Shown here piece after piece: positions 24,646 to 36,390 of a DNA stretch of 64,000 nt. The notes below the pieces were generated by a model. That model was not told the origin of the DNA. It made no database searches and worked only from the letters and a program-made list of their open reading frames with translations. The translations under genes and the position numbers were made by a program. The DNA comes from Welwitschia mirabilis. Lineage: Eukaryota > Gnetophyta > Gnetopsida > Welwitschiales. Location: positions 57,192,867 to 57,256,866 of the forward strand of contig JBOZIK010000001.1 in the NCBI GenBank assembly GCA_051453625.1, given 5' to 3'. Each line of letters starts with the position of its first letter. Within the stretch, counting starts at the first letter, position 1.

Positions 24646-26334
24646 ATGGGGAGGGGTTTCTGGTTGAATCGACTTGGGAATTCAGCGAAATTATGGGCAT
24701 GGAAGAGGGCAGGCAAAGGGAAATCCAAGGGACAGAAAATCGGGGTATTGGCATTCGAGGTTGGGAGTCTGATGTGGAAACTGGTTCAGCTATGGCACTC
24801 TTTGAGCGATCGGGAGATTATTCGACTGCGCGATGAGATCATCGCCATGGAGGGAGTGAGAAGGCTTGTTTCTGATGATGACAATTTCTTGCTTTCTCTC
24901 GCTTACGCAGAGAAACTCGACAGCCTTTCGGAAGTCGCAGAAGCTGTCGGTAGACTGGGTCGAAAGTGTGCCGATCCCGCTTTTCTAGGCTTTCTGCATG
25001 TTTATCACGATCTTCTCTGCAATGCCAACGATGTAGGCCCGCTGGTGTCTTCCGAGAAGGCAATGGCCTCGAAAGTCCGAAAAATGGAGAAATACATTGC
25101 CTTAACCTCGAATCTGTTCCAGCAGAGCGGAGTCCTCAGCGATCTTGAAGAAACGCTAAGGAGATTGCAGGTTGCGGAGCATAGAGAGGGGATTTCTTGC
25201 GTTCAGCAGAGGGTTGCTTGGCTCCGCGAAGAGACGAGGTATCTTCGCCATACGTCGCTCTGGAATCAGACTTACGATTCCGTCGTGAGATTGCTTGCGC
25301 AGGTTGCGTTTACCATCCTTGTAAGAATTCGGTCCGTTTTTGCTGATATGATATCAGTTGATGCTTCTTTCGATCGAATTCCTCCGCCAACCGGGGCTAT
25401 CATTAACTCTGATACAGAAGATCGCGAAATTGGGTTTTTGTCTGGGCCTCTGCAAAGATGCACCGCGGAAGGCAACTCAGGTGGAATACTTAGCCCCGTT
25501 TTGAATTGCGTCAGTTCTCCAAAAGCTTGGAATGAGAAAGATCGAAGAAAATTGTCGATTCAAACGGGAAATCCTAGCTCTGCTAGGGTTTCGAACGAAT
25601 TTCCGGTCTGGAAGATCACTGGAAGTGGCACTAGGGTTTTTGATCATTTTAGCCCCTCGCCTCGCAGTGTCGATTCGAGTTCCAGGTCCCATTTTTTCAG
25701 TGTCTTCCGCCAAAGCTTTTCCGATGCCTCTGCTGCGCAATCTGTGTTCACTTCCGGGAAAATTACTTTAGATGCAGATCCGGTGTCATTTTATGCATCC
25801 AAATGTAAGTTTCTAAAAGCTTCTTCCTCGACCCTAGGAGGGTCTGCCCTTGCCTTACATTATGCAAATGTGGTTGTCATCATCGAGAAGTTTCTTCAGT
25901 TTCCTCATCTGATCGGATCAGATGCGCGAGATGATCTTTACCAGATGTTGCCCGCGAGTATCAGGGCTGCCCTGCGAAACAGACTCAGATGCTGTGCGAG
26001 AAAAATGGCTTCTGTGAGATACAATGCAGGTCTTGCAGCTCAGTGGAAGGAGGCTTCAGCAAGCATTCTCCAATGGCTCTCACCACTCGCACACAACATG
26101 ATCAGGTGGCATTCCGAGAGAAACTTTGAACAACAACAGATGCTTCCGAGAACAAATGTGCTTCTGCTTCAGACCCTCTATTTTGCTGACCAGGCCAAGA
26201 CTGAAATGGCCATAACAGAGCTCCTTCTAGGCCTTAATTATGTCTGCAGATATGAACAAGAGATCAGGGGTGCTGCTCTGATGCAGTGTCAAGACAGCCA
26301 TGGCTCTGATGAGTATTTAGGTTGCCCATTGTGA
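24646..26334 (+). CDS. DUF3475/DUF668 protein, PSK SIMULATOR-like
   Basis: 562 residues in one exon. An in-frame TGA at 24625-24627 sets this ATG as the first possible start, and its context (GAAATGG) is good. The basic N-terminus (to ~30) is followed by DUF3475 at ~33-89 (IGVLAFEVGSLMWKLVQLW, LVSDDDNFLLSL). A helical middle runs to ~200 (KVRKMEKYI, LEETLRRLQ), then a Ser-rich, poorly conserved linker to ~395. DUF668 spans ~397-484 (TLGGSALALHYANVVVIIEK, HLIGSDARDDLYQMLPASIR, WLSPLAHNMIRW), followed by the usual conserved tail PRTNVLLLQTLYFADQAKTE. Arabidopsis PSI proteins act in growth downstream of phytosulfokine signalling; biochemical activity is unknown. The N-terminus lacks the clear myristoylation start of PSI1, so this is closer to the shorter, intronless DUF668 relatives. 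It appears intact and functional. Confidence 0.93.
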   Translation: MGRGFWLNRLGNSAKLWAWKRAGKGKSKGQKIGVLAFEVGSLMWKLVQLWHSLSDREIIRLRDEIIAMEGVRRLVSDDDNFLLSLAYAEKLDSLSEVAEAVGRLGRKCADPAFLGFLHVYHDLLCNANDVGPLVSSEKAMASKVRKMEKYIALTSNLFQQSGVLSDLEETLRRLQVAEHREGISCVQQRVAWLREETRYLRHTSLWNQTYDSVVRLLAQVAFTILVRIRSVFADMISVDASFDRIPPPTGAIINSDTEDREIGFLSGPLQRCTAEGNSGGILSPVLNCVSSPKAWNEKDRRKLSIQTGNPSSARVSNEFPVWKITGSGTRVFDHFSPSPRSVDSSSRSHFFSVFRQSFSDASAAQSVFTSGKITLDADPVSFYASKCKFLKASSSTLGGSALALHYANVVVIIEKFLQFPHLIGSDARDDLYQMLPASIRAALRNRLRCCARKMASVRYNAGLAAQWKEASASILQWLSPLAHNMIRWHSERNFEQQQMLPRTNVLLLQTLYFADQAKTEMAITELLLGLNYVCRYEQEIRGAALMQCQDSHGSDEYLGCPL

Positions 26335-26500
26335 TTGATTCACTAAGCACAGGTGTATAGTTATTTTCACATTTTCAGTTGGCTTAAGTGCTGTGATCAT
26401 CTTTTTCTTTCTATCAGCCTGAAAGAGAATAACTGGTTGGGTTTTTTGAGATTGCCAAGCTCTTTGAATTGGATTTGGCAGCTTCTGTGAATGAAACAGA

Positions 26501-26506
26501 AATAAA
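26501..26506 (+). terminator. Candidate poly(A) signal
   Basis: AATAAA about 170 bases after the stop codon, followed by a T-rich stretch from ~26540. This would give a short 3' UTR. Later sites are possible, since non-repetitive sequence continues to about 27950. Confidence 0.4.
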
Positions 26507-26599
26507 CTTCTGTGTGAAAAGGTACAGCCACATACATTTTTCAGTAAGAGCAATTGTTTCTTACATCTATTGCAGTGCAGGCTTCTCACAAAGAATGTG

Positions 26600-27950
26600 A
26601 GGTCGCCATTTCTCCTATCTGCGACAGTTTCTTATTCGGTAAGAAGGCTATGAGATATGTATCTTCTGCTTTTGATTCCAAAGAGTTGGTACAATGTGCA
26701 TTCATGTGAATCAGGCCAATATCTTAGGATGGTAGTCTTAAAATCATTCTCTAGATCAGAATTATGTATTATAGTATCGATTAATGATCTGAAACTCATT
26801 TTGCAGAGCTGTAATGTCCCTTGAAGAGTTGCTGTACAATTGGATTTTTTTCGCTCTGCCTATTGATCTTCGATCTTCCAACACTCCTCCTTTTTCTTTT
26901 GTAAGAATTCATGGTGTCAGTTGAAGTCCAATGCCCAGAGCTCAACTTTGGTTTCTGCAATTTTCTTGCACGGTTATGCCCGTGTTATCTTCTTCCAGAC
27001 CTTTATCTTCAAAAGCCATAACGCTTGCTTCAGTAGCTAAAGTTTTTCCAGCTTATATCATGCTGAGATTGATGCTAAGAAACCTCTTTCTGGTTTCATG
27101 AATAACAAGCATTTTCTTGCCTATCCTTGAGTACCATCTGCCAGGTCCTCTGTTTCAGAATATACCCACACATGGATTGCATTCCACATCACTTGGTTGT
27201 GTTGTCATCCCAACAGAGCTTAGCCTTCACTTTTTTTGTTGCTTAGACATGGCTGATCAGAATCCTGTTTCTAGATTGAATTATATTAACAGATGACCAC
27301 AGAACTGAAATCTTCTTTTTACTTCAAAATTGTTTTGTTCTGTGGGTCATCTTCAGTAATATTAATTGCGTTTTATCCTTTCCTCAAGCAATTGCCAATT
27401 GGTAGCACAATCTTTTTCTGGAAGTTCTTCACCTTGAAAACTTTAGTTTGATGGTTTTAAGTTCACTGCTATTCCAATAAGACTCTTTACAAGGCAGCTT
27501 CTGGTACGTTGCAAGCTGAACATGCAAAATCTGTATCTATTTCTGCAGTGTACTTATCACCCCTCCTGAGAGAGGTCAATTTGGCGTCTTATTTGTCTTC
27601 ACTTAGATGATCGTGTATTGGTCTTCATACTGTCTTAACAAAGACTTGAAACGAATTGTGCAGAGGATTTCCCAAGTCGTATGTACAGCCTAGATGCCAA
27701 TGAGTTCTCAGGTTTTCCCAAACTTACGTGCTTACACTGCAATTAGGCTCTGAGCCTATGGTTTCCCTACTCCCATGCCTTTGTAACCTTTTAGTCGGAC
27801 ATTGATCTAACCATAGATGCTAATGAGTTCCTGTTAGGTTTTTGTGCCTTTAAGCTTTATCAAGTGCTTTGGAGTCAATCTGTGATTATTGGATGGTTCA
27901 TCGACTTGTTGCTTCTAAGCTTAGCGCATAGTATAGTTGGTTTGATGTAT
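26600..27950. other. Low-copy flank downstream of the PSI-like gene
   Basis: Less AT-rich than the repeats, with many short exon-like stretches and pyrimidine-AG sites (for example TTTTGCAG at ~26801), but no reading frame longer than about 40 codons that I can defend. It could be an extended or spliced 3' UTR or a decayed neighbour gene. Confidence 0.35.
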
Positions 27951-30900
27951 ATTTAAAAGTTGTGAGTTGCACTATCTTGGGTTTCAAGTCCTAAGGCGTG
28001 AAGGTTGGCTTGTGGTTTATGTCCCTATATTCAAGGTGCATTCAAAGGGTGCGAGCTTGAACATCTTGGATATTAATCATGGTAGCTAGGTTTTGTATAA
28101 ACGAGGGACAGTTATGGGTTTTCATCAGACCAAGCAAACTAGTGATCCTAGCAAGTAGAAAACAGTTTCCTTGAATAAACTTCTTAAAAATAAACTTGTT
28201 ACTTCCAATATAAAGAAGAATGAAATAGTTTAGACAATATTACTTTTTTTTTTGAACAACTTTTATTCAAATAGCAATTGTTAATTGGCTCTCAATTTTC
28301 TTCTTTGTTCATGTTTGCTAGTCAAGAGGCTTTGAATGTATAAATCTTATTGATTCAGTAAAGATCTAGGTAGTTGGAAGAAAACTTTGAAGCTTGGTGA
28401 GCTAGATTTTGATTTTCTTTAACAAAAAGTTTCTCCAACTAGGACTTACTGACCTTTCCTTTTAAGTAATCACGTTCCTTGTAATCATCTACATCATTTT
28501 CAACAATTTGTCAAGTCCATGTTATCTAGAGAGTTAACCAATCATTTGTGTAGAGTTTGATTGATTCCAAGTTTCGAGTTTGGTTAAATGTTGTAAAAGG
28601 TGATTTCGCCTTACCCATAGATAGTTACTCTTATTCATGTGGGTTAGTGCATTAGCTATAGACTATTTGAACAATACAAGTAGAGATATTGGAAAGGAGG
28701 AATTTAGATTTTTAGTTCATTTTCTTTGCTTTTGGATCTTGAAATGAAGCTTTGTTGTTTTTGAAACTTGTTTAGCTTTGTAACATATCGTCTTCATGTA
28801 TTTTTTTTGGGCTACAGTTTAATAGTGAGCTATGAGTTATGTTTTTGCTCAAGTTGATAGATTTCTACATAATACAACCAAGTAGTTTCATAGTCATTTC
28901 TCAAGAATCGCTTGGTATAATAGATTTAAGAAAGTCATTAAACGATGCTTACATTTTCAATTATTAATTTGTGTAAAGAAGTGAATGAATGATGAATAAG
29001 TATGTGATTTCATGTATGAAATATGAATGGTTATGATACCTTAGATCATGTTTAAGCATGATAGATAGCACCAATAGGACTAATGCTACTAGTTTTACCC
29101 TTTTAATCCCATGCTATAACTATTTAAGTAGCATGTGGAAGTGTTACTCATTCAAAAAGTATGTTAGACAACTTGCTTGCTTGGTTAATTATGGTATCAT
29201 GAGGTAGACAAGTTAAAGTGGTTTGATTATGCTATAAAGTGTTTTATATCTAGTTAAAAGCATATAAGTTACATTTTCATTAAACTCAACTAAAAGAGTA
29301 CAATTGAACTATAAGTCCCACTCAAAAGGCAAAAGGGGACAAAAAGGGCAACATAAAAAACTAAGAAGCCAAAAATAAAAACTAAGCAAATCCAAATTAG
29401 ACTCTCCAAATGAGACACATCCTTGTGCAAGTGGCCTTAGAAGGAGGAGATGAGGTTTAAGTCTTTTTCCATGATGATGAGCATTCCTTTAACATTCTCA
29501 TTAGCTTGTTTTAGTGGATCTGCTTGTTATTGGAGTTGCTAGCTAACTTTTGCAAAGTCTACATGACGAGCACTTTCTATGTGTTGGGACCTGGTTTTGG
29601 AGTGAGTTTCACGGATTAAGTGAGATGCAGAGTAACATGTTGAATGCGAGGAAGAACAGCTAGAGATGAAAGGGTTTTCTTCTTACTTTTATGACTACTT
29701 TATTAATCACAAGGTACTTTATAAGAAGTGTGGAATACATTTATTTCTAGAATCAATGTTAGTTTATAATGGTCGTATAGTCGAATACAAGTCATTAAGC
29801 TTTTAATACAATATTTAACTTCTGGCAAATTGTCTAAACATGGTTCTAGATAATAACTTTGTGAATGTATCTTAGTTATTACAATGCATTGTGACTGAAA
29901 ATTTCATGCTGACCTTTGTATCATATAACAAGTTTCTAATAATACATGTGACTTTGGTTATTCTTTCATTTGTTACTATGTGTTCTGATTCTATTTGAGA
30001 TTGCTATGAGATTGTCTCACTGACAACTTCTTGTTGTATTAGTGAACCTTTATTTGAATCTTCAAAATTTCAATTAGAAATAAGTCCACACAACTATCAA
30101 TCCAAGGCAAGCAAATTGGAATTTGACCAATAAACATATAAATGATTTCATTTTTCAAACTTAACTTACAAGATATTAACTTGCAAATTTACAACTATTT
30201 ATGTCATTTTAGCTTTTATTCATTTTAACATATGGGAAATTTTATTATTGACAATGCAAATTCGAGGATACAAATTAAAAAAAAAAAAAGTAAGAATGAT
30301 GCTTACATATTCTAAAGACTTATTTTCTTATGAAATCTCTTAAAGCCATAAGAATGATGGGAAATGGTTTATAGAGAGGATAGTACAAGGAAAATAGATA
30401 AAGAAGATTATATATTCCATCAACCTATTACAAGTACCAAGGTTGTCCCTTTATAAGCATATAAAAATGCGAATAACAGTGAAAATGTTTGAGAAAAAAC
30501 AAGTGATGATAACCAACATAGTATAAAATACAACGGGTTGTGATCCAACTTAAGGACAGAGTTCCAGTCCTTGGCTAATGAAGCCATAAAAATTTTCTTA
30601 AATTCTTAAACACAATTAACCTATGAAACCTAAGATCCTAGGAATCAAATTATAATAACTATATCTACCATCCAAAATCCCAAATAATTATAAACCTATT
30701 AATTTAAGTAACTTTTTTCTAATATCTTGCTTCATTATTCAAATCATATAGCTTAATGGTGTTCTTGTATATATTAATTCTATCCTCATTTGATATCTTC
30801 CTAATATTTTATCTTGATAATATAGCTATCTCTTCTTGAACATATTGATCTTCAAAAACTAAATGTCCTCAAATCATGAATATAACCCATGTTCTACTGT

Positions 30901-31536
30901 CATTAGGAATTAAGTAAATCAAATAATAACAAACATGAATTAAATATGCCAGAAGGTTGTCTATTAATTAGAAGGTTTTTGATTATTTCTAAATCAGAAG
31001 AAGTTTTTAATTAAACATGTACTAAACATACATCCTTTTAATTACAAACAACATCCTTTAGAACTTTGGTTATAATTTGTACAAAAGAAACCAAATTAAA
31101 CTAGTTATACATGATTAACCTGTTTCATAAAGCAAGGCATTCAAAAAGATCATAAATAGAGTTTGCTTATAAAATTACAACATATTTGTATCAAAAGTGA
31201 AATAATAAAAAAGAATAGAAAAGGTTTATATACATTCTTATATTTTCACTTTCAATCAATTTCTCTTCATTTGCCTCCATCTTTTTAGTCATCTTATTGA
31301 ATACAGTCATGATTGCTTTCGTAATGATATTGAAAACTTAATCATTAATATTTTTTATCAAATTTATGTGCATCTTCTCTTTAAATCTTGCTTTATTGCA
31401 CATTTAATATTTAGCTCCTTGATGTATTTCTTATACACTAATTTTCTTTGAAAATGTTAGACATTTTGCAACATTTAACAAAAATTATTCACCATAATTT
31501 AACAAAATTTATTAATTTGTAAAATCTTAATTAGTC
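27951..31536. other. AT-rich interval, no gene recognised
   Basis: No supportable coding region. A purine-rich patch near 29327-29390 and short A-runs are the only features noted. Confidence 0.45.
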
Positions 31537-31833
31537 TTAATTTCTTGAAGATATCCTACATCTCATTGAAATTGTTTGGAATATTTTAAGGAAAGGTCTA
31601 ACCATTGTTAAAACCTGAGCAAGGATGATTAACTTATCTAACTCCTTTGGACTAACACCAAGTTCAATAAGAAATGAAATAGTTAATTCATAATGTAGAT
31701 GTCTTTCCTTATTTAGTGTTAGACGATCATCAAAATATTGGCTGGAACATGTTTTAATGAAGCATGAAACAACAACAAACAAAATAGTGTGTCTTATCTT
31801 TGTTAACAAAATGTGTTTCATCATAAGAAGCAA
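31537..31833 (-). pseudogene. Exon-like fragment of an unrecognised protein
   Basis: 98 codons open on the minus strand. The stretch from about residue 33 looks like real protein (FDDRLTLNKERHLHYELTIS, then LIELGVSPKELDKLIILAQV): helical, charged and balanced in composition, unlike the Leu/Phe/Ile-rich noise of other AT-rich frames here. I do not recognise the family. No splice partners or continuation were found, and the upstream part is in a different frame, so it is probably a fragment of a gene or of an element's captured exon. Confidence 0.3.
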
Positions 31834-32148
31834 AATCTAAAAGTCTTTATTTCTATATTCAATCAAAATTTTGTAATTTCAAAGTTAGATAATTACCCTT
31901 AATAAAGCATTAAAACTATTTAGAAGATGTTTTGTTAAGAAGTCATGTCTTTTCATGTAACTATATAAATTGATTGTGCTAAGTAAAATGTGTGCAATTC
32001 ACTCATTCCTAGTTGATTTAGTTAATATTATAAAAAGTGTTCCATCTGTTTCTAAGTTCTTTGCACTTCTATTTTTATTTCATGCTTCTTTGTGTTTTTC
32101 ATGTACCCTAGTTTACTTTTGTCATGCTTAGTTTTTGTAAGATCTAAG

Positions 32149-33060
32149 GATTTAGTCCAAATGATAAGATAAAAACTAAATACAAATAATTTTTGTCTTG
32201 TGGCATGCACTTAGTTAATTTAGTTCCTAGATTATTTATTTATTAGCATATTATTATTTGAGATGCAATTGTTTACTTTATTATTAGAACTTGTTATGCA
32301 GTTATTTATTTTAATGCTTTTTTTTTGTAATTGCTATAATTAATGATGTGCATTGTGATTGAATTTATTCCATTTTATGATTATTTTTGAAAAATTCCAA
32401 GAACTTATTAGATATGTAACCTTTACGACGATGATTAATGCATCTTTTTTGTTGATGTTATTCACTCATTTTGACAATAAATTACTAGTATTTATCTTAC
32501 ACTTACTATTATTATGATGACATATTAATTGTACCCTGTGGCTAGGCAAAGTAATGATTAAGGATTAGGGAATCATAATCATTTTGCAAGAATAGTAGTA
32601 ACTTGCATGTATTCCTTGAAATTCTTAATATCTTTTGTATTCCTTCATCTCATTATAAATAAGATCCTTTTTCTCCTTAGTCTTGTTCTTTTAAAGAACT
32701 TCTAGTCTTCAAATCTCAAAAACCTTCCATCTTGAAGTCTTTGAAGTCTTTGAAGCTTGAGGAGTAGTAATCTTAAAGCTTGAAAATCTTCACCTCAAAA
32801 TATAGGTATGGTTCTAGGAACTTTCTTGCTCTCTTAAATCATGATTTAGTATTTCTATGTAATTAAAGTTTATGTTGCTCATCATTTGTATAGCTTGTAA
32901 TACTTGTCAATTTACTTGTATGGACCTTAAGTTTTTCTTGTATATCTTATATGGTGCTACGGATTTCATGAATCTCTTATGTGTTCTAAGGATTTCCTTG
33001 CATTTCATGTATGGTTCTATGGATTTCTTGCATCTTTTGTATGGTTTAAACAACTATTCT
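32149..33060 (+). repeat. Right arm of the inverted repeat (probable solo LTR)
   Basis: Matches the reverse complement of 17445-18271. A TATAAATA box lies at about 32654-32661. The repeat lies on the opposite strand from its partner, with the PSI-like gene nearly midway between them. Confidence 0.65.
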
Positions 33061-33065
33061 TGTGT
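32805..33065 (+). repeat. Minisatellite, TATGGTTCTA-GGATTTCTTGC type
   Basis: Four to six degenerate units of ~35-40 bases, each with TATGGTNCTANGGATTTC followed by TTGCATCTTTTG or similar. Fewer copies of the same unit occur at the outer end of the left inverted arm (17460-17560), so the expansion is specific to this copy. Confidence 0.55.
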
Positions 33066-33189
33066 ATCTTATAGGATTCAAAAATGCTATTCCATTTGAA
33101 TGTTTTATGAATGTTCTTGATACTTGAAAAGATAAGCTTATTAACATAAATCTTACCCTCGTGTTGTTAAAAACATATATTCTTAAATC

Positions 33190-33510
33190 TTTAAGTCTTC
33201 TTTGTGGAAATGTAAATCCATAGATCACCAAATGAGGTAGTAGNNNNNNNNNNAAAATAAAATAAAAAATCACTGACTTAAGGTAGTGGGAAATGATAAT
33301 TCACAGATTGCCAAACAGGACAGTGGACAAATGAAAATAAAAACACAGATCATTAATGCGATTGAGTGGGAAATGATAATTTGTAAATCACTAAAAGAGG
33401 TGCTAGAAAAATGAAAATAAAATCATAGATCACTAGTATAAGGAAGTAGTAAGTATGAATCCATAGATCACTAATGTGATACAATGGAAAATAAGTCTAA
33501 TCCCATTTCC
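33190..33510 (+). repeat. Minisatellite, ATAGATCACTAATG type
   Basis: About six to eight degenerate units built from CATAGATCACTAATGNGRTAGTGG followed by GAAATGATAAT or AAAATAAAAT. A 10-base gap lies inside (33244-33253). The right edge touches the truncated GP LTR at about 33555. Confidence 0.6.
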
Positions 33511-33554
33511 ATGAAGATTAAATACATAATAATTTGGAGTCTTTCTTTTTAGGT

Positions 33555-33854
33555 CATCTTAATACATAATAAAATATCTTGAAAATGCAGTCATCATCCT
33601 ACCTATCATGTGGACAATGGAGGGGATGACGACCTTATTCAATGTCTTTCTTGAGAAGAAACTTAGCAGTTTTGTCATAAAAAGCTCTATTCACAAAAAG
33701 TGCCTTAAATGCATCAAATTTGGATAATAACTACACTTTTTTAAGATTTCCTCTTCTACCTCCAAAATCCTCAGAATTGCACTTAAAATTGTATAAAAGT
33801 CCTGCAAAACAACTCATAAAACCCATGAAATAACTGTAAATTGGCAGCGCAACA
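33555..33854 (-). repeat. Truncated 3' LTR of GP copy 2
   Basis: Matches 41055-41346, including the block ending GGCAGCGCAACA, but stops at the minisatellite. The adjacent plus-strand TAGCTCCCCACTTAGCC is the complement of the PPT. Confidence 0.65.
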
Positions 33855-36390
33855 TAGCTCCCCACTTAGCCTTTATCAGTTCCCGACAAAAACCAAGCGA
33901 AAAACCATAATTGCGAGTATATTTATGTTTCAAAAGATAATATGGAAATCATAATAACAGGCTCATAAAAACACTTCATATAGATAAATGACAAGTAATG
34001 CATAATGTGTGTGAAAAATTTGAAAATTTTATGTCATAGAACCTCTAAAAATTTTGAAAATGAGCCATGTAAATGGATTTTTATCCCTCAAATAAAAGGC
34101 AATACATCTTGTATTGGAAAATAAAGTAAAAAAGGTAAATAGAAGTGGGAAGGCAGGAAATAAAAATGAGGACAAATTTCAAAACAAAGTGCAAAGTTGA
34201 GTAATGTTAGATTTGACCAAAAAAATGGAGATATGAAATATTCTAATAGGTAAAAAAGAGTGGACAAAAAGTGTTTCACCAGAAAAAGAATATGAGCAGT
34301 GCTTTACAACACCAAAACTCTAAAAAATAACACAAATCTAAATAAGAAATTACCTTTTATTAAAAACTAAAACAAGAAAACATGCTAAGAAAATATGGTA
34401 ATGACTTTGAAATAACTAAAAAAACCACAAAAGAAAATAAGAAGAATCGACATAAGATAATATAAATAAAAGATAGCTCACCACTCTAACATCTTATCTT
34501 AGCAATTTCCAATGAAAATAATCATAACATCACTTGATATGAAAATGCATGACTTAATGTACAAAAGTTTCATTCGATAAGGCAGTGATTATGATGATGC
34601 TAAAGTAATATGCTTTAAACAATGAATGATCAGACCAAAGAATTGCTTAAAAATGAACTCTCTTGACGTCATCTCAAAACAAACACTAAAATCTCAAGAA
34701 ATGAAATGATTATGTGGAACGACTAAGAGTCTAAAAAACAAGCAATGCCTCTAATGACACTAGGAACACCACTAATCCCATAGCCTCAAAGTTTAAGTAC
34801 AAATTTATTATCCATAATGATGGGAGTACAACCACTATTAGAGAAGTAAGGACTCGTGAAGTATGGCCAATTGACCTCCTAGTGGACTTCCCATAGCTAT
34901 CAAATTACACTACCAAAGGCTCCTTTTGAAAATATTTGTCCTACTATACTTATGGTAGGACATCATAGTGACCGTGTCTTTGAGATAGAAATATACAACA
35001 TCATGGTCTTTATTCACTTCACTTTTTTTTTTAATACCCAACATTCCACATGATCACACACTTAAAAAGACAAAGGTAAAAGTTGTAAGACTAATATAAA
35101 AAAGAACATTCTTAAACAGTCTAAGACCTTTTCACCATTGAGAAAAACATAAAAAAAAATAAAGCATCTTCCTTCAATTGAAGTTCATAGACGTGTGAAT
35201 GTCTTAAGGTTGGGTAAATCCAATCTCATCACTAAAATGCCCAAGTCAAAGGACTAGTCATAGAAATAAATACATTAGTCAAGTTTAAAAGATGATCAAG
35301 TAATACCATAATAATCTTTTAAAGGAAAAAGCTAAGAGAAAATTTAGACAATTTACTCATGAAATTTTAATTTTTTCTATTTACTTCTCATAATTCTCAA
35401 CCAATCAAGTCAAAAATCTCAACAGAGCCATAAAAATGTATTTTCTCAAAATTAACAAAGAGAAAAAATCAATATTTCATTAACTATCATCCTGCTCGTC
35501 ATCCAGATGATGGAGAGGACAACATACATATGAAAAAGAAACAAAAGACAAAAATTAAGAGAAAAACTATCAAAGGTGACTATTGTCCACCTTGTCATGG
35601 GGATGACAGAGGAGATGACTAATTATTTTTACAGAAGTAGAAAATAAAGATTGCAAATAAAACAAAAATAGAAATCAGAAAATAAAAATAGAGACGCTGA
35701 AAACCGAAAACTGAAAAGAAAACAACAAAGCAAGAAAACTTTTATTCAAATCTAAAGCTAAAAAAACACACCTTTATTGAAAAGAAAAGAAAAGAAGAAT
35801 CAAGGATCTATTATGATCTCAAGTTTTTTAGAGAAGTAAGGTCGAAACTAGAAATTTACCAATTGATAAAACATAAGAGATGTGTAATTATTTCCCAGTA
35901 AAATCAATTGGATAAAGAGAGGAGTAATGGAGAGAACTTTATGATGCCATATCAAAGCAAAAATTTTGGAAGTCAAATGGGAGAGAAATGATAACTTGGA
36001 TAAAAGATTTTCATAAAATGTAAGATTTTTACCTCCAATTTTATTGAAAATATTTTTCTTTTTCAAATTCAAATTATGATTTTTAATTTTTAGCTTATGA
36101 AATGAACAATCTCCCTCATGATTTTTCTGGAAAATTTGGACTTCCTTATACTCAAAAGGTTTTATTTCTTCTTCATTCTTAAGTTGATCATCATAAAGAA
36201 NNNNNNNNNNNNNNNNNNNNNNNNNNNNNNNNNNNNNNNNNNNNNNNNNNNNNNNNNNNNNNNNNNNNNNNNNNNNNNNNNNNNNNNNNNNNNNNNNNNN
36301 NNNNNNNNNNNNNNNNNNNNNNNNNNNNNNNNNNNNATCGTGAAAGTTCTATTTTCAAAATGACATTTTATTGTTCCTTATTTTGTATCA
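33855..36390 (-). other. Non-coding tail of GP copy 2
   Basis: Shares blocks with 1471-3495 and 56399-57700 (for example the stretch around 34760-34960). It holds two GTCATC...GATGAC inverted motifs (35486-35520, 35581-35620) and a 136-base gap (36201-36336). No coding is recognised. Confidence 0.55.

Noticed and set aside
24402-24836. 144-codon frame as a separate gene
   Set aside because: It overlaps the PSI-like start in another frame and its composition follows the leader and the shifted coding sequence. Kept only as an upstream ORF.
24839-25771. Antisense and shifted frames inside the PSI-like gene
   Set aside because: They are shadows of a GC-richer coding sequence with clear DUF3475 and DUF668 conservation in the main frame.
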